This document shows, in pieces, positions 18,294 to 26,829 of a stretch of DNA of 64,000 nt. Every line of letters begins with the position of its first letter. Positions within the stretch are counted from its first letter, which is position 1. The notes beneath the pieces were generated by a model. That model did no database searches. It worked only from the letters and a program-made list of their open reading frames with translations, and was not told where the DNA came from. Source of the stretch: Bacterioplanoides sp965219715. Lineage in GTDB: Bacteria; Pseudomonadota; Gammaproteobacteria; Pseudomonadales; Oceanobacteraceae. The stretch covers positions 1,488,001 through 1,552,000 of the forward strand of contig NZ_OZ244785.1 of assembly GCF_965219715.1 (NCBI RefSeq), in the 5' to 3' direction. Position numbers and translations under genes: made by a program.

Positions 18294-19151
18294 ATGAGTC
18301 ATTTCAAAAAACCACTTTACTGGTTACACCCGAAACAAATCTGGTCTCACGTAACTGCCATTGACGAACAAGCAAAGCTGGATCGTCAGGGTTGCGATGA
18401 GACCACACTGAAGAACCGTGCCTGGGTCGTTATTGCCGTCGCTTGTGTGTGTCTGCTGATGCTGCACTATCTGAAATACTCCAGTAACTTATCCACGGCA
18501 ATTCCTATGCTGGAAAGCTGGTTCTCTGATGGACGCGGGCAATGGCTGAACGCGTATTACAGTAGTCATTACCGTGAACTGATTGGTTATGTCTGGTGGG
18601 GCAGCTGGCACCTGCTGGCATTTATTTTAATTCCGGTATTCACCATTAAAGTATTGCTGAAACAGTCGTTGAAAGAGTACGGCTTACAATGGGGCGACGT
18701 ACATAAACACTGGCTGGGTTATGTATTACTAACCACTCCTATTATCGGCTTCGCCATTATGGCCAGTTTTCGCAGCGACTTTGCAAATCATTACCCCTTC
18801 TATGATCTGGCCCACATCAGCTGGCTCGATCTGATTTTGTGGGAATGTATTTATATTACCCAATTTATTGCGGTAGAGTTTTTCTTCCGTGGATTTCTGG
18901 TGAATGGTCTGCGCACCCAGCTTGGCAGCCTGTCGGTTGCGGTTATGTGTTTGCCTTATCTGATGATGCATTTCCCTAAACTCTGGCTGGAGTCGACCGG
19001 CGCCATTCTGTTTGGCTTTTTCCTCGGTGTGCTGGCGTTAAAATCACGCTCTATCTGGGGCGGTGTGGCTGTGCATGTTGCTATCGCATTAACCATGGAC
19101 TTCGCCGCGATGATTCAGACCAAAGGGCTACCGGAGCAATGGCTGCGGTAA
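18294..19151 (+). CDS. CPBP-family intramembrane protease (CaaX protease/bacteriocin-processing type)
   Basis: 285 residues with about six membrane helices. The three CPBP motifs are in order: the Glu/Arg pair in AVEFFFRGF, the His in LMMHFPK, and a third His in AVHVAIALTMD. The proteins are membrane glutamic-type proteases related to Rce1. Joining it to moxR-DUF58-transglutaminase is less usual, but the 15-bp gap points to one operon. The substrate is unknown; a tagged membrane partner from the same operon is one possibility. Confidence 0.8.
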   Translation: MSHFKKPLYWLHPKQIWSHVTAIDEQAKLDRQGCDETTLKNRAWVVIAVACVCLLMLHYLKYSSNLSTAIPMLESWFSDGRGQWLNAYYSSHYRELIGYVWWGSWHLLAFILIPVFTIKVLLKQSLKEYGLQWGDVHKHWLGYVLLTTPIIGFAIMASFRSDFANHYPFYDLAHISWLDLILWECIYITQFIAVEFFFRGFLVNGLRTQLGSLSVAVMCLPYLMMHFPKLWLESTGAILFGFFLGVLALKSRSIWGGVAVHVAIALTMDFAAMIQTKGLPEQWLR

Positions 19152-19494
19152 ACGCCACCCAGTTATTATCATCTGCCGCTGTCACTAGCGGCCATGGTAA
19201 GAACATTCCTTTCTTTTCGGTGTACTAACCAAAGAGTTACTTAGCAAAAAGCTACTAACTAAGGAATTATTTTCACTAGGTAGTAACACCGATCGATATC
19301 GGTACTAATTTCACTGTAAAAAACAAGAAAATTATGACCCATATCAATACACGTAAAATTAACTTTAAATTCCTTAAAAACAGATACATAAGTTAAAAAA
19401 ACACACACCAAAAGTATCCGAATTTTCCCATATGTGATCTGTTTCACATTCTATAATGTGTCGCTAAATTACTCCGCTTTAATAGGTATCACCA
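19152..19494. other. 343-bp AT-rich intergenic region with the chemoreceptor promoter
   Basis: It holds a short GCCGCT/AGCGGC hairpin without a T run near its left end, then AT-rich sequence, then a CRP-like site and a TATAAT box close to the chemoreceptor start. No gene is seen. Confidence 0.6.
19433..19457 (+). promoter_or_regulatory. CRP/Vfr-type operator next to a TATAAT box
   Basis: TGTGA-N6-TCACA (19433-19448) matches the CRP half-sites exactly, and TATAAT follows at 19452-19457, about 40 bases before the chemoreceptor start codon. If that is the -10 box, the operator centre sits near -23, a position typical of repression. Confidence 0.6.
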
Positions 19495-21117
19495 ATGCAA
19501 AACCTGTCTGTGAGTACGCGACTGGCATTACTGGTTGCTGTTTCACTCGTAGCACTGATAACACTGAAAACAATGAGCTTGCTCGACTGGCGAGCAACTA
19601 TGATCGACGATCGCAAAATTGAATTACACGCACTGGTTGATACCGCGTACAGCGTTGTTAACAACCAATATAAAATGAGCCGCACTGGTTTAATAGATGA
19701 ACAGCAAGCGCAAAAACAGGCCATCAGTTTAATTGAAGATATGAAATATGAAGGTAATGAATATTTCTTTATCGTTGATTCCGATGTCCGCATGATTGCC
19801 AACGGCGGAAGCTCTGCCAGCGTTGGTAAAAATATGTCTCACGTAGTGACCGACGAAGGCGTTCGTGTTTTTTCCGAAATGGCCCGGGTAGCCAGCCGTC
19901 CGGGCGGTGCCGATGTTTTTTCTTATAAATGGCCAAAACCCGGGCAGTCTGAACCACAGGTTAAACAGAGCTATGTTCGTGCATTTACTCCGTGGGGTTG
20001 GTCGATTGGCACCGGTGTCTGGATTGATGATATCCACGAAAAATTTAATGCCGCTCTGGTACGTTTTGCGATACAGATTCTGGTTGTGGCAGCCCTGTTG
20101 ATCGCAATTAACGTCACCATTATTCGCAGTGTTACTTCCCCTTTGGCGAAAATAAAACAAGTCATGACACTGATTGCGAATAAAGACCTGACTCAACGGA
20201 TTAACCTTAATAACCACGGCGAGCTCGGCCAACTGGGAAAATCCATCGATCAGACTTTGGATGTTTTTCAGGAACTAATTCGCCACCTGTCGGAGTCGAT
20301 GACTCAGCTGAAACAAAGTGCCGTGCAATTGTCTGGAAATGCCGAGCAAACCAATCGCGATACCCGCCAGCAATCCCAGGAAACCGAATTACTGGCCACA
20401 GCGATGTCGGAAATGACATCAACCGTCCAGGAAATTGCTAATAATGCTGCCCATGCCGCCCGAGTGACAGACAGTGCCGATCAAAAGGCAAGCCAGGGGA
20501 ATGAGGATGTGGAAAAGACCATTACCCATATCAAACAGCTGGCAGGTGATATTCGTGAGGCCAGCGATGTGATTGTGACGCTGGAATCAGACACTGAACA
20601 AATTGCCAATGTACTTGAACAGATCCAGAGCATTTCCGAACAGACCAATCTGCTCGCATTAAACGCCGCGATTGAAGCGGCACGCGCCGGTGCATCCGGT
20701 CAGGGTTTTGCAGTGGTTGCTGATGAAGTGCGCCAACTAGCCATGCGTACTCAGGAGTCCACCACCGAAATCCGCGATATGAACGAACGCCTGCGCAGTG
20801 GGGCCAAACAGGCCGTCTCCGTTATGCAACGTTCCAGTCAGGGAGCTGAATCCAGTGTTACTTCGGCCAGCGATGCCGGTGCGGAAATTAACCGGATTGT
20901 GTCGTTAGTGGATGACGTGCGCGATATTGTTATTCAGGTCGCAGCAGCAACAGAACAGCAAACTCAGGTGGCGGAAGAGATGAATCAGAATCTGGTGAAC
21001 GTTGCCCGCGTTTCTGACGATACCGCCAATTCCAGCACCATGGTGGCAACCAACAGCCAGCAATTATCACAGCTGTCTTATGATCTGGAAGGTCATATTG
21101 CTCAATTTCGGGTGTAG
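19495..21117 (+). CDS. Methyl-accepting chemotaxis protein with periplasmic Cache domain
   Basis: 540 residues. Membrane helix 1 (about 9-27) is followed by a ~150-residue periplasmic sensor of the single-Cache type (YEGNEYFFIVDSDVRMIANG, FTPWGWSIGTGVWIDD), membrane helix 2 (about 187-210), a HAMP linker (SPLAKIKQVMTLIANKDL) and the signalling domain with SEQTNLLALNAAIEAARAG and GFAVVADEVRQLA. sCache_2 receptors usually bind small carboxylates or amines; the ligand here is unknown. The upstream CRP-like site suggests carbon-status control. It ends 4 bp from a convergent solute-binding gene. Confidence 0.9.
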   Translation: MQNLSVSTRLALLVAVSLVALITLKTMSLLDWRATMIDDRKIELHALVDTAYSVVNNQYKMSRTGLIDEQQAQKQAISLIEDMKYEGNEYFFIVDSDVRMIANGGSSASVGKNMSHVVTDEGVRVFSEMARVASRPGGADVFSYKWPKPGQSEPQVKQSYVRAFTPWGWSIGTGVWIDDIHEKFNAALVRFAIQILVVAALLIAINVTIIRSVTSPLAKIKQVMTLIANKDLTQRINLNNHGELGQLGKSIDQTLDVFQELIRHLSESMTQLKQSAVQLSGNAEQTNRDTRQQSQETELLATAMSEMTSTVQEIANNAAHAARVTDSADQKASQGNEDVEKTITHIKQLAGDIREASDVIVTLESDTEQIANVLEQIQSISEQTNLLALNAAIEAARAGASGQGFAVVADEVRQLAMRTQESTTEIRDMNERLRSGAKQAVSVMQRSSQGAESSVTSASDAGAEINRIVSLVDDVRDIVIQVAAATEQQTQVAEEMNQNLVNVARVSDDTANSSTMVATNSQQLSQLSYDLEGHIAQFRV

Positions 21118-21121
21118 CAGC

Positions 21122-21928
21122 TTAAGGGCGACTCTGCAGTAATGCAGGGTCGCTATCGAAGCCGTATTTATTCATCAGCTCCTGATAAGCGCTGGAACTC
21201 ATATATTCCTGTTGGGCGTGGTTAAAGCGCTTAACCACTTCCCTGACGTTTTTCAGCTTATTAGAAAAAGCCAGATAATCGGCGCCATTATCAATCGCAG
21301 GCAGCAAAATACGAATCCGGTGATTCTGGTTTTGTAACCGGGCATGGTAAGAAATAATGGCCCGGTTACTGACAGCAACCATCGGCCGGCCTGATAACAG
21401 ACGACGCAACAGCTCTGCTTCACTGGTCACCTCCTGCTTCTCGAGGTAATCCGCTTCGGTAAATAACTCACCGTGGAAGTAACCACGAACGCTGACCACC
21501 GGATACTCTTTAAATGCCTGAAAATCACCAGAGAATCGGTCGGGAAACATTTCCTGATCAGTGGCCACCACAATGTGGCTTTCTTCATGGATATAAGGTT
21601 TATCCAGATAGTGAATGTATTCTTGGCGCTCCTCGTTTTTAAACAGCAACACCACCATATCGATCCGGCCAGCACGCATTTCATGAAGGATACGTTCAAA
21701 CGGCATACGCTCGAAGCTCAGCTGATAGCCGGCTTTGTCAGCCACCTCGCGGGCATAATCAATCGACACCCCCACCAGCTTCCCGTCGCTGCGATAATGG
21801 TACGGCGGATAGTCCAGCTCACTGATCGCCACCCGCAAAGTTTCAGCATGCAACGCTGCGCATGGCAGAAATATCAGTAACAGTATCCATCGGACTGAAC
21901 CACTCAGGCGGCAATAACTTCCCTTCAT
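21122..21928 (-). CDS. Periplasmic solute-binding protein, amino-acid type (SBP family 3)
   Basis: 268 residues with a signal peptide (WILLLIFLPCAALHA, cleavage before ETLRVA). The mature chain has the family 3 pattern: an N-terminal LRVAISELDYPPYHY, GVSIDYAREVADKAGY, the lobe I loop RMPFERILHEMRAGRIDMVV, and YIHYLDKPYIHEESHIVV. There is no ABC permease or ATPase gene beside it, so it is probably not a transport component; orphan proteins of this sort act as receptors or enzymes of unknown type. It converges on the chemoreceptor gene; a functional link is only a guess. Confidence 0.8.
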   Translation of the reverse strand: MKGSYCRLSGSVRWILLLIFLPCAALHAETLRVAISELDYPPYHYRSDGKLVGVSIDYAREVADKAGYQLSFERMPFERILHEMRAGRIDMVVLLFKNEERQEYIHYLDKPYIHEESHIVVATDQEMFPDRFSGDFQAFKEYPVVSVRGYFHGELFTEADYLEKQEVTSEAELLRRLLSGRPMVAVSNRAIISYHARLQNQNHRIRILLPAIDNGADYLAFSNKLKNVREVVKRFNHAQQEYMSSSAYQELMNKYGFDSDPALLQSRP

Positions 21929-21987
21929 AGCATCGAGCTCTGGTTTACTTAAGTATTAAGTCTAGCCTGCTATACGAAATTGAGTAA

Positions 21988-22848
21988 TCAGCGCGCCTTC
22001 AGAGCTGCCTGCTTCAACGATGCCGCTAACTGCTGACCCGCTTCAAATCCGGGTCGATAGCGCAGCCAGGAATAAACACTGGGTAATTGTGGTAAACCCA
22101 GACGCTCACCGATCAGCTCACCGCCATCTGCAACCGCGCTCTGCGGCCTGACTGTCACCGCCAAACCACTTTTCACCGCAGCCATCAGCCCCTGATAGCT
22201 GGAACTGGTGTATGCCAGACGCCAGGCGATGTCATGATGCTTCAGCGCTTCCAGGCAGGCCACCCGGAACTGACATTCACTGGTATAAGCGGCGATTGGC
22301 AACTCACGCTGGCCACTCCATTGCCAGCCTGGCGCACCAATCCAGGCCAACGGTTCGACGCTGAGTAAGTCACCCTTACCCTGCAGCTCCTGCAACGACA
22401 CGGTCATCACCAGATCAAACTCATCATTCTCAAATCCCTGATTGAGACTGGGGGAGTAACCGGTTTCTACAAACAGGCGAATTCCCGGATTCTGTCGTGC
22501 AAATTCAGCCAGCAACTCCGGCAGCATCAGTTCTGCGATACCCTGTGAGACGCCAACGCGAACCTCCCCCTGAATACCGCTGGTTTGCAGGCTGGCAATG
22601 GCATCATCCTGCAGTGCCAACATCCGGCGCGCATAACCAAGCATCATTTCCCCCTCATGAGTAAGCACCCGCTTACGCCCGGAGGTTTGAAAAATCTCAA
22701 CACCCAGCTCCTGCTCAAGCTTCTTCATTTGCTGACTGACAGTCGACTGAGTTTTATGCAACGACTCCGCTGCGCGTATAAAACCTTGTTGTTCGACAAC
22801 CGTAACAAAGGTACGCAGTAGCTCACTGCTCAGATTAGGTTGCGACAT
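21988..22848 (-). CDS. LysR-family transcriptional regulator
   Basis: 286 residues from the ATG at 22848 (GGGGA six bases upstream; an ATG four codons earlier is possible). The winged helix-turn-helix is textbook: FVTVVEQQGFIRAAESLHKTQSTVSQQMKKLEQELGVEIF is its span at residues 11-50, with the recognition helix TQSTVSQQMKKLE. The effector domain follows from about residue 90 (GEVRVGVSQGIAE). It is divergent from a 60-residue ORF at 22952, which is the most likely target besides itself. The inducer is unknown. Confidence 0.88.
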   Translation of the reverse strand: MSQPNLSSELLRTFVTVVEQQGFIRAAESLHKTQSTVSQQMKKLEQELGVEIFQTSGRKRVLTHEGEMMLGYARRMLALQDDAIASLQTSGIQGEVRVGVSQGIAELMLPELLAEFARQNPGIRLFVETGYSPSLNQGFENDEFDLVMTVSLQELQGKGDLLSVEPLAWIGAPGWQWSGQRELPIAAYTSECQFRVACLEALKHHDIAWRLAYTSSSYQGLMAAVKSGLAVTVRPQSAVADGGELIGERLGLPQLPSVYSWLRYRPGFEAGQQLAASLKQAALKAR

Positions 22849-22951
22849 GGCCATCCCCATAAATCGTTATTTGCGATCATTTTGATTATTTTTAATCGTT
22901 ATTAACAATGAGTATTTGGTCGTAGTCTATCCCGGTATCAGGAGATAACCG

Positions 22952-23134
22952 ATGAGCAAACCAAATCGCAGGGAAATAATCCGAGATTCAAATGGGGTAA
23001 TTGATATGGCTTATTACGAAGAAAAAGCGCGCGAGCTGCGAGCGAACCAATTCCAGAACTATTGGCTGCAATTCAGAAACTGGCGTCAACGCGGGGCCGT
23101 AAAACGCCAGCTGCGTCATAGTTTTGGCGAGTGA
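22952..23134 (+). CDS. Small basic protein of unknown function
   Basis: 60 residues, rich in Arg, Gln and aromatic residues: MAYYEEKARELRANQ then NYWLQFRNWRQRG. It looks like one or two amphipathic helices and resembles the many short proteins of this size found next to LysR genes, but I cannot assign a family. CAGGAGATAACCG before the ATG is a good ribosome site, which supports it as a real gene. It is divergent from the LysR gene with ~100 bp between them. Confidence 0.6.
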   Translation: MSKPNRREIIRDSNGVIDMAYYEEKARELRANQFQNYWLQFRNWRQRGAVKRQLRHSFGE

Positions 23135-23186
23135 TTGTTTGTCGCCCCGGTATAACAGAGCGGATACAAACAGACCAGATCATATA

Positions 23187-23207
23187 AAGGCCCGCAGAGC
23201 AGGCCTT
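23187..23207. terminator. Hairpin between convergent genes
   Basis: AAGGCC / GGCCTT stem with a 9-nt loop between the small ORF and the repeat lipoprotein gene. There is no T run, so its role as a terminator is tentative. Confidence 0.3.
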
Positions 23208-23220
23208 AACCCAGGCAGAA

Positions 23221-23586
23221 TCAACCGAGTCGCGCTTCGCCAAACTTTCCTTCTCCGAATTTCAGCATTGGTAGCTGCGGATCCGGGTCTGGCTGTGGAT
23301 CTGGGTCAGGCTGTGGATCCGGGTCAGGCTGAGGGCCCGGGTCTGGCTGAGGGTCCGGGTCTGGCTGAGGGTCCGGGTCTGGCTTAGGATCCGGGTCTGG
23401 CTTAGGATCCGGGTCAGGCTGAGGATCCGGTTCTGGTTGAGGGTCCGGATCTGGTTGAGGATCCGGGTCTGGCTGCGGGTTTGGATCAGGCTGTTGCTGA
23501 ACCGGGGGTTCGCTGTCGGAGCCACCTCCCCCCGCTCCGCCACAGGACACCAACAATATACTGATCAGCAGAAATAAAACTTTCAT
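23221..23586 (-). CDS. Lipoprotein with twelve (Q/K)P(D/E)PDP tandem repeats
   Basis: 121 residues. A lipoprotein signal with lipobox LVSC (Cys 15) is followed by GGAGGGGSDS, then residues 32-103, which are twelve perfect six-residue units of the form QPDPDP (variants KPDPDP, QPEPDP, QPDPGP, QPDPNP), and an 18-residue tail containing GEGKFGEARLG. The acidic Pro-rich rod must be extended and rigid, a shape used by proteins such as TonB to span the periplasm or by surface stalks. The ATG at 23586 overlaps the stop of the preceding gene (TGATG), so the two are co-translated. No globular domain is present. Confidence 0.8.
   Translation of the reverse strand: MKVLFLLISILLVSCGGAGGGGSDSEPPVQQQPDPNPQPDPDPQPDPDPQPEPDPQPDPDPKPDPDPKPDPDPQPDPDPQPDPGPQPDPDPQPDPDPQPDPDPQLPMLKFGEGKFGEARLG
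23278..23493 (-). repeat. Twelve tandem 18-bp units encoding (Q/K)PDPDP
   Basis: 216 bp made of twelve 18-bp units with small variation (GATCC/GGGTC choices), coding for the Pro-Asp rod of the lipoprotein. Copy number in such arrays commonly varies between strains by slippage; all units keep the frame. Confidence 0.9.
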
Positions 23587-24743
23587 CAATCAGCCTCAGG
23601 CAAACTGCTGTATTCGGTTTCCTGGACATAGCCGTCCCAGGTAATCGGCGGTGTAAACACAGGTAAATCGGGTGCCGTTGTCTCGGTCAGCTTACGATAA
23701 GCGTGCTTCCGGGTTCCGCTTTCAGCGAAACAACTGCCGCTGTTCCAACGCTCACTTTTAGCGCCGGCAGACATTTTATAAACCTGTTCCGACTGCTGAT
23801 AATATTTCCCATCATTTTTAATAATCGGTCGTTTTAACCGGTCCTGATACCACCACTCACGATCATAATCATCCAGCACCTCAAGGTACGGTGTGCCATT
23901 ACACCCGGCAGCAATAAAATAAACTGTTTTTTCATCAACTAAATTAAGGCCGCTATAGCTGCCGTCTTTATACAAGGTGACACTGTGTCCCTGATAATCG
24001 TCGAGTTGCACGCTGTACAACGCGTGTGATGCGGAACTGGGCAAGTAGCTGACGGAGCCTATTTTTGTACCATTGGCATATACATTTCGTTTCGAATTAT
24101 TGCTGCCACCGGCAGGAGCAGTACCGATATTTCGTATTAAGGTTAAGCGTTGCTCTGAACCGCTGATGACATACGGCAGCGAGTCAGGAAAACCGGTTAC
24201 TGCCGGGTCATTAGCCACCAGCTTTAACGCAATCTCTGTGCTCTCTGTATTTGAACAAACGCCTTTATAGCGCCGTGATTTGGAAAACAAACGCACCACT
24301 TCCGTTTCCTGCGTCATTAACAATGTCGAGCCATCATAATGGAGTTGTGAAGGAGACAGGCGTTTTGCCAGATATTGATGATTCAGGTTTTTATCGTTAT
24401 CGAAGCCTGTCGAGAAATATGCATTACCCGTACAATTTTCGTCGGCGTAATACACCCAGCTGTTTGTAGGGTAACCATCTTCATCAATCAGGGTCGTGAC
24501 GCCCTTGGCAGAGGTCAGTGAATAATAGCCGTAACGGCTGCTGACAACCGTCATTTCAATTCCATTAACGTTACGCTTATTCAGCCCGGCCTTTTGTTCA
24601 AGCTGTCCGATCTTAGTCTCCAGCTCAGAAAAATTGTTATTAAATGCTTGCGCCGTAGCAACCTGGCCAGTTTGAAAAACTTCCAGAGCTTGTACTGCAG
24701 GGGCGGTAACCAAAATTGCAGCAGTCAGACTTAATATACGCAC
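23586..24743 (-). CDS. Secreted protein of unknown function
   Basis: 385 residues with a signal peptide (LSLTAAILVTAPAVQA). The mature start, FQTGQVATAQAFNNNFSELETKIGQLEQK, is a short coiled coil of the kind (xGxxAxAxxxNxNFxxL) that opens many secreted proteins of marine gammaproteobacteria. The rest is Tyr/Ser/Asp-rich and beta-like, with several Cys residues (in ENCTG, GVCS, AGCNG and GSCF) that could pair. I know no family for it. The stop codon overlaps the start of the (Q/K)PDPDP lipoprotein, suggesting a joint role at the cell surface. Confidence 0.7.
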   Translation of the reverse strand: MRILSLTAAILVTAPAVQALEVFQTGQVATAQAFNNNFSELETKIGQLEQKAGLNKRNVNGIEMTVVSSRYGYYSLTSAKGVTTLIDEDGYPTNSWVYYADENCTGNAYFSTGFDNDKNLNHQYLAKRLSPSQLHYDGSTLLMTQETEVVRLFSKSRRYKGVCSNTESTEIALKLVANDPAVTGFPDSLPYVISGSEQRLTLIRNIGTAPAGGSNNSKRNVYANGTKIGSVSYLPSSASHALYSVQLDDYQGHSVTLYKDGSYSGLNLVDEKTVYFIAAGCNGTPYLEVLDDYDREWWYQDRLKRPIIKNDGKYYQQSEQVYKMSAGAKSERWNSGSCFAESGTRKHAYRKLTETTAPDLPVFTPPITWDGYVQETEYSSLPEAD

Positions 24744-25165
24744 GATTCACTTCTCCCGTTCAGAGTACGAAGTCTAGTGGTGACTTTAAATTACTGTCAA
24801 TTAAGTCAACTTAATAAATATCGGGCGAGAAACAATAAAAGATTTAATAACGCCCCTTATTGATCAACAAACGACCAACAAATAATCAATAAGCGAATAT
24901 ATTGGCGCATTAATTCCGGATGACAGGAAAATATTTCTGATTGGATATATTTCAGATAAAGAAACTTACAAAAAAACACCGATACATTTTCAGGCTGGCA
25001 TGAGGTCAGGGCCAGTCTAAAAATGTATCGGTGTTGCGCTGGAGACCTGAATTCCCTATTTACCAGTTCTCGATAAACCGCAGGGAACCATCCGTCAGGT
25101 CATAGAGTTACTGCGCTTGTATAAATACAGCGCAGTTATTCTCGTCTGGTGTTATGACACGAGGC
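24744..25165. other. 422-bp intergenic region carrying three strong hairpins behind aceF
   Basis: No gene is visible. From the aceF end leftwards it holds a 16-bp stem that includes the last aceF codons, an 8-bp ACTGCGCT/AGCGCAGT hairpin (25110-25136), and a 16-bp stem with an inner hairpin and a T run. The remaining ~220 bp toward 24744 are AT-rich and hold the promoter of the secreted-protein gene. Confidence 0.7.
24970..25035 (-). terminator. Long-stem terminator of the aceEF operon
   Basis: Read on the minus strand, a perfect 16-bp outer stem (arms at 25020-25035 and 24975-24990) encloses a CTGGC/GCCAG inner stem and is followed directly by a run of T. Confidence 0.8.
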
Positions 25166-25181
25166 TCATAACACCAGACGA
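25142..25181 (-). repeat. Inverted repeat formed by the last 16 bases of aceF
   Basis: TCGTCTGGTGTTATGA (25142-25157) is the exact inverse of 25166-25181, the final codons and stop of aceF, with an 8-nt loop. The resulting 16-bp stem has no T run, so it more likely protects the mRNA 3' end or pauses transcription than terminates alone. Confidence 0.85.
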
Positions 25182-26815
25182 CGAATATCGCTGATCATAT
25201 TGACCAGTGTAGTAAAGAAACGACCGCAGTCAGCACCATTAATGGCACGGTGATCATACGATACTGCCAATGGCAACATGTTACGCGGCTCGAATTCTTT
25301 ACCGTTCCAGATTGGCTTAATCTGAGCTTTAGAAACACCCATAATCGCGACTTCCGGTGTATTCACGATTGGCGTAAAGCCAGTGCCGCCAATCGCACCC
25401 AGGCTGGAAATGGTAAAACAACCACCCTGCATTTCCGCCGGTTTTAATTTACCGGCACGGGCTTTGGCCGCCAGTTCGTTGCTTTCTTCCGCTAATTCCC
25501 AAATGCCTTTTTTATCGGCATCACGAATTACCGGAACCACCAGACCATTTGGTGTATCCACCGCCATACCAATATGAACGTAGTGTTTTTGCACCATGTG
25601 TTCGCCATCGGCGTGCAGCGATACGTTAAAGCTTGGCTCAGCACGCAGTGCCATTGCCGCCGCCTTAATCAGGAATGGCATCGGCGTTAATTTCACACCA
25701 CGACGTTCGGCTTCGGCTTTCATGTCTTTGCGGAACGCATCAAGATCGGAAATATCCGCTTCGTCGAACTGAGTTACATGGGGCACGTTTAACCAGGCAC
25801 GCGACATATTCGCAGCAGTGAGCTTTTTAATTTTGCTCATTGGCTGCATTTCGATTTCACCAAACTGGGAAAAATCAATTTCCGGAACGGCTGGAATACC
25901 CGAACCGGACGTAACTGCGACCTGACCGGATTCCGCTTTCTGAATCAGATCTTTTACATAAGCACGAATATCATCTTTGGTAATACGATGACGCGCACCA
26001 GAGCCTTTTACCTTGGTCAAATCAACACCAAGCTGACGTGCTAAGCGACGTGATGACGGACCGGCATAAACGCCTTTGCCTTCCACCACAGCCTTAGATT
26101 CCACGTCTTGTGCTGCAGGCTCTGCTTTTGCCGGCGCGGGTGCTGAGGCTGGTTTTTCCGCCACAGGTTCAGGCGCTGACTCAGATGCTGGAGCGGCCAC
26201 AGGAGTAGTTGCAGTAGCTGCGGTAGTTAGCACGGCATAAACATCACCTTCATTAACCTTATCACCCACCGCCACTTTAAATTCGACCAGAGTACCGGCT
26301 TGTGGCGCCGGTACGTCCATGCTGGCTTTATCCGTTTCCAGCACCAACAGCGAGTCTTCTGCTTCAACGCTGGCGCCTGGCTCAACACTTAACTCGATAA
26401 TATCGACATCGGTTGCACCACCCAGATCCGGCACGGTTAACTCAATGGTTTCGCTGGCTGCTGGTGCAGGTGCTGCTGTATTTGTGGCAGATGCTTCAGG
26501 TGCAGCGGACTCTTCAACAACGGCGGCAGCCTCGGCAGCAACTTCAACCGCGGCTTCAGCAACCGGTGCATCAGATGCTTCGCTGGTCAGGGCCAGAATA
26601 TCCGAACCTTCAGAAACAGTGTCGCCGACTTTCACCAATAATTCGGTAACCACACCGGCGTGGCTGGACGGAACTTCCATGGTGGCTTTATCGGTTTCCA
26701 GAACAATTAAGTCCTGTTCGACGTCAACGCTGTCGCCCACCGCCACCGAAATTTCAATAATTTCGACATTTTCCGAACCGCCGAGGTCCGGCACTTTAAC
26801 GATAATATTGCTCAT
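25166..26815 (-). CDS. aceF: Pyruvate dehydrogenase complex E2, dihydrolipoamide acetyltransferase
   Basis: 549 residues. Two N-terminal lipoyl domains are visible, each with its lipoyl-lysine motif (ETDKATMEVPS, ETDKASMDVPAP), joined by Ala/Pro/Glu linkers; E. coli has three. A peripheral E1/E3-binding domain follows (PSSRRLARQLGVDLTKVKG), then the acetyltransferase core ending in the active-site SYDHRAINGADCGRF. It transfers the acetyl group from lipoate to CoA. It starts 14 bp after aceE with AGGAGG, so one transcript. The gene for E3 is not adjacent. Confidence 0.97.
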   Translation of the reverse strand: MSNIIVKVPDLGGSENVEIIEISVAVGDSVDVEQDLIVLETDKATMEVPSSHAGVVTELLVKVGDTVSEGSDILALTSEASDAPVAEAAVEVAAEAAAVVEESAAPEASATNTAAPAPAASETIELTVPDLGGATDVDIIELSVEPGASVEAEDSLLVLETDKASMDVPAPQAGTLVEFKVAVGDKVNEGDVYAVLTTAATATTPVAAPASESAPEPVAEKPASAPAPAKAEPAAQDVESKAVVEGKGVYAGPSSRRLARQLGVDLTKVKGSGARHRITKDDIRAYVKDLIQKAESGQVAVTSGSGIPAVPEIDFSQFGEIEMQPMSKIKKLTAANMSRAWLNVPHVTQFDEADISDLDAFRKDMKAEAERRGVKLTPMPFLIKAAAMALRAEPSFNVSLHADGEHMVQKHYVHIGMAVDTPNGLVVPVIRDADKKGIWELAEESNELAAKARAGKLKPAEMQGGCFTISSLGAIGGTGFTPIVNTPEVAIMGVSKAQIKPIWNGKEFEPRNMLPLAVSYDHRAINGADCGRFFTTLVNMISDIRRLVL

Positions 26816-26829
26816 TTAATTGCCTCCTC

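Noticed and set aside
23124..23387. Plus-strand gene rich in GLAEGP repeats
   Set aside because: It is the antisense shadow of the (Q/K)PDPDP repeats of the minus-strand lipoprotein.
23278..23493. CRISPR-like array
   Set aside because: The 18-bp units are contiguous with no spacers, keep a reading frame and encode a lipoprotein rod.
26319..26819. 166-codon plus-strand frame opposite aceF
   Set aside because: Ser/Thr/Ala-rich shadow of the lipoyl domains and Ala/Pro linkers; no ribosome site.
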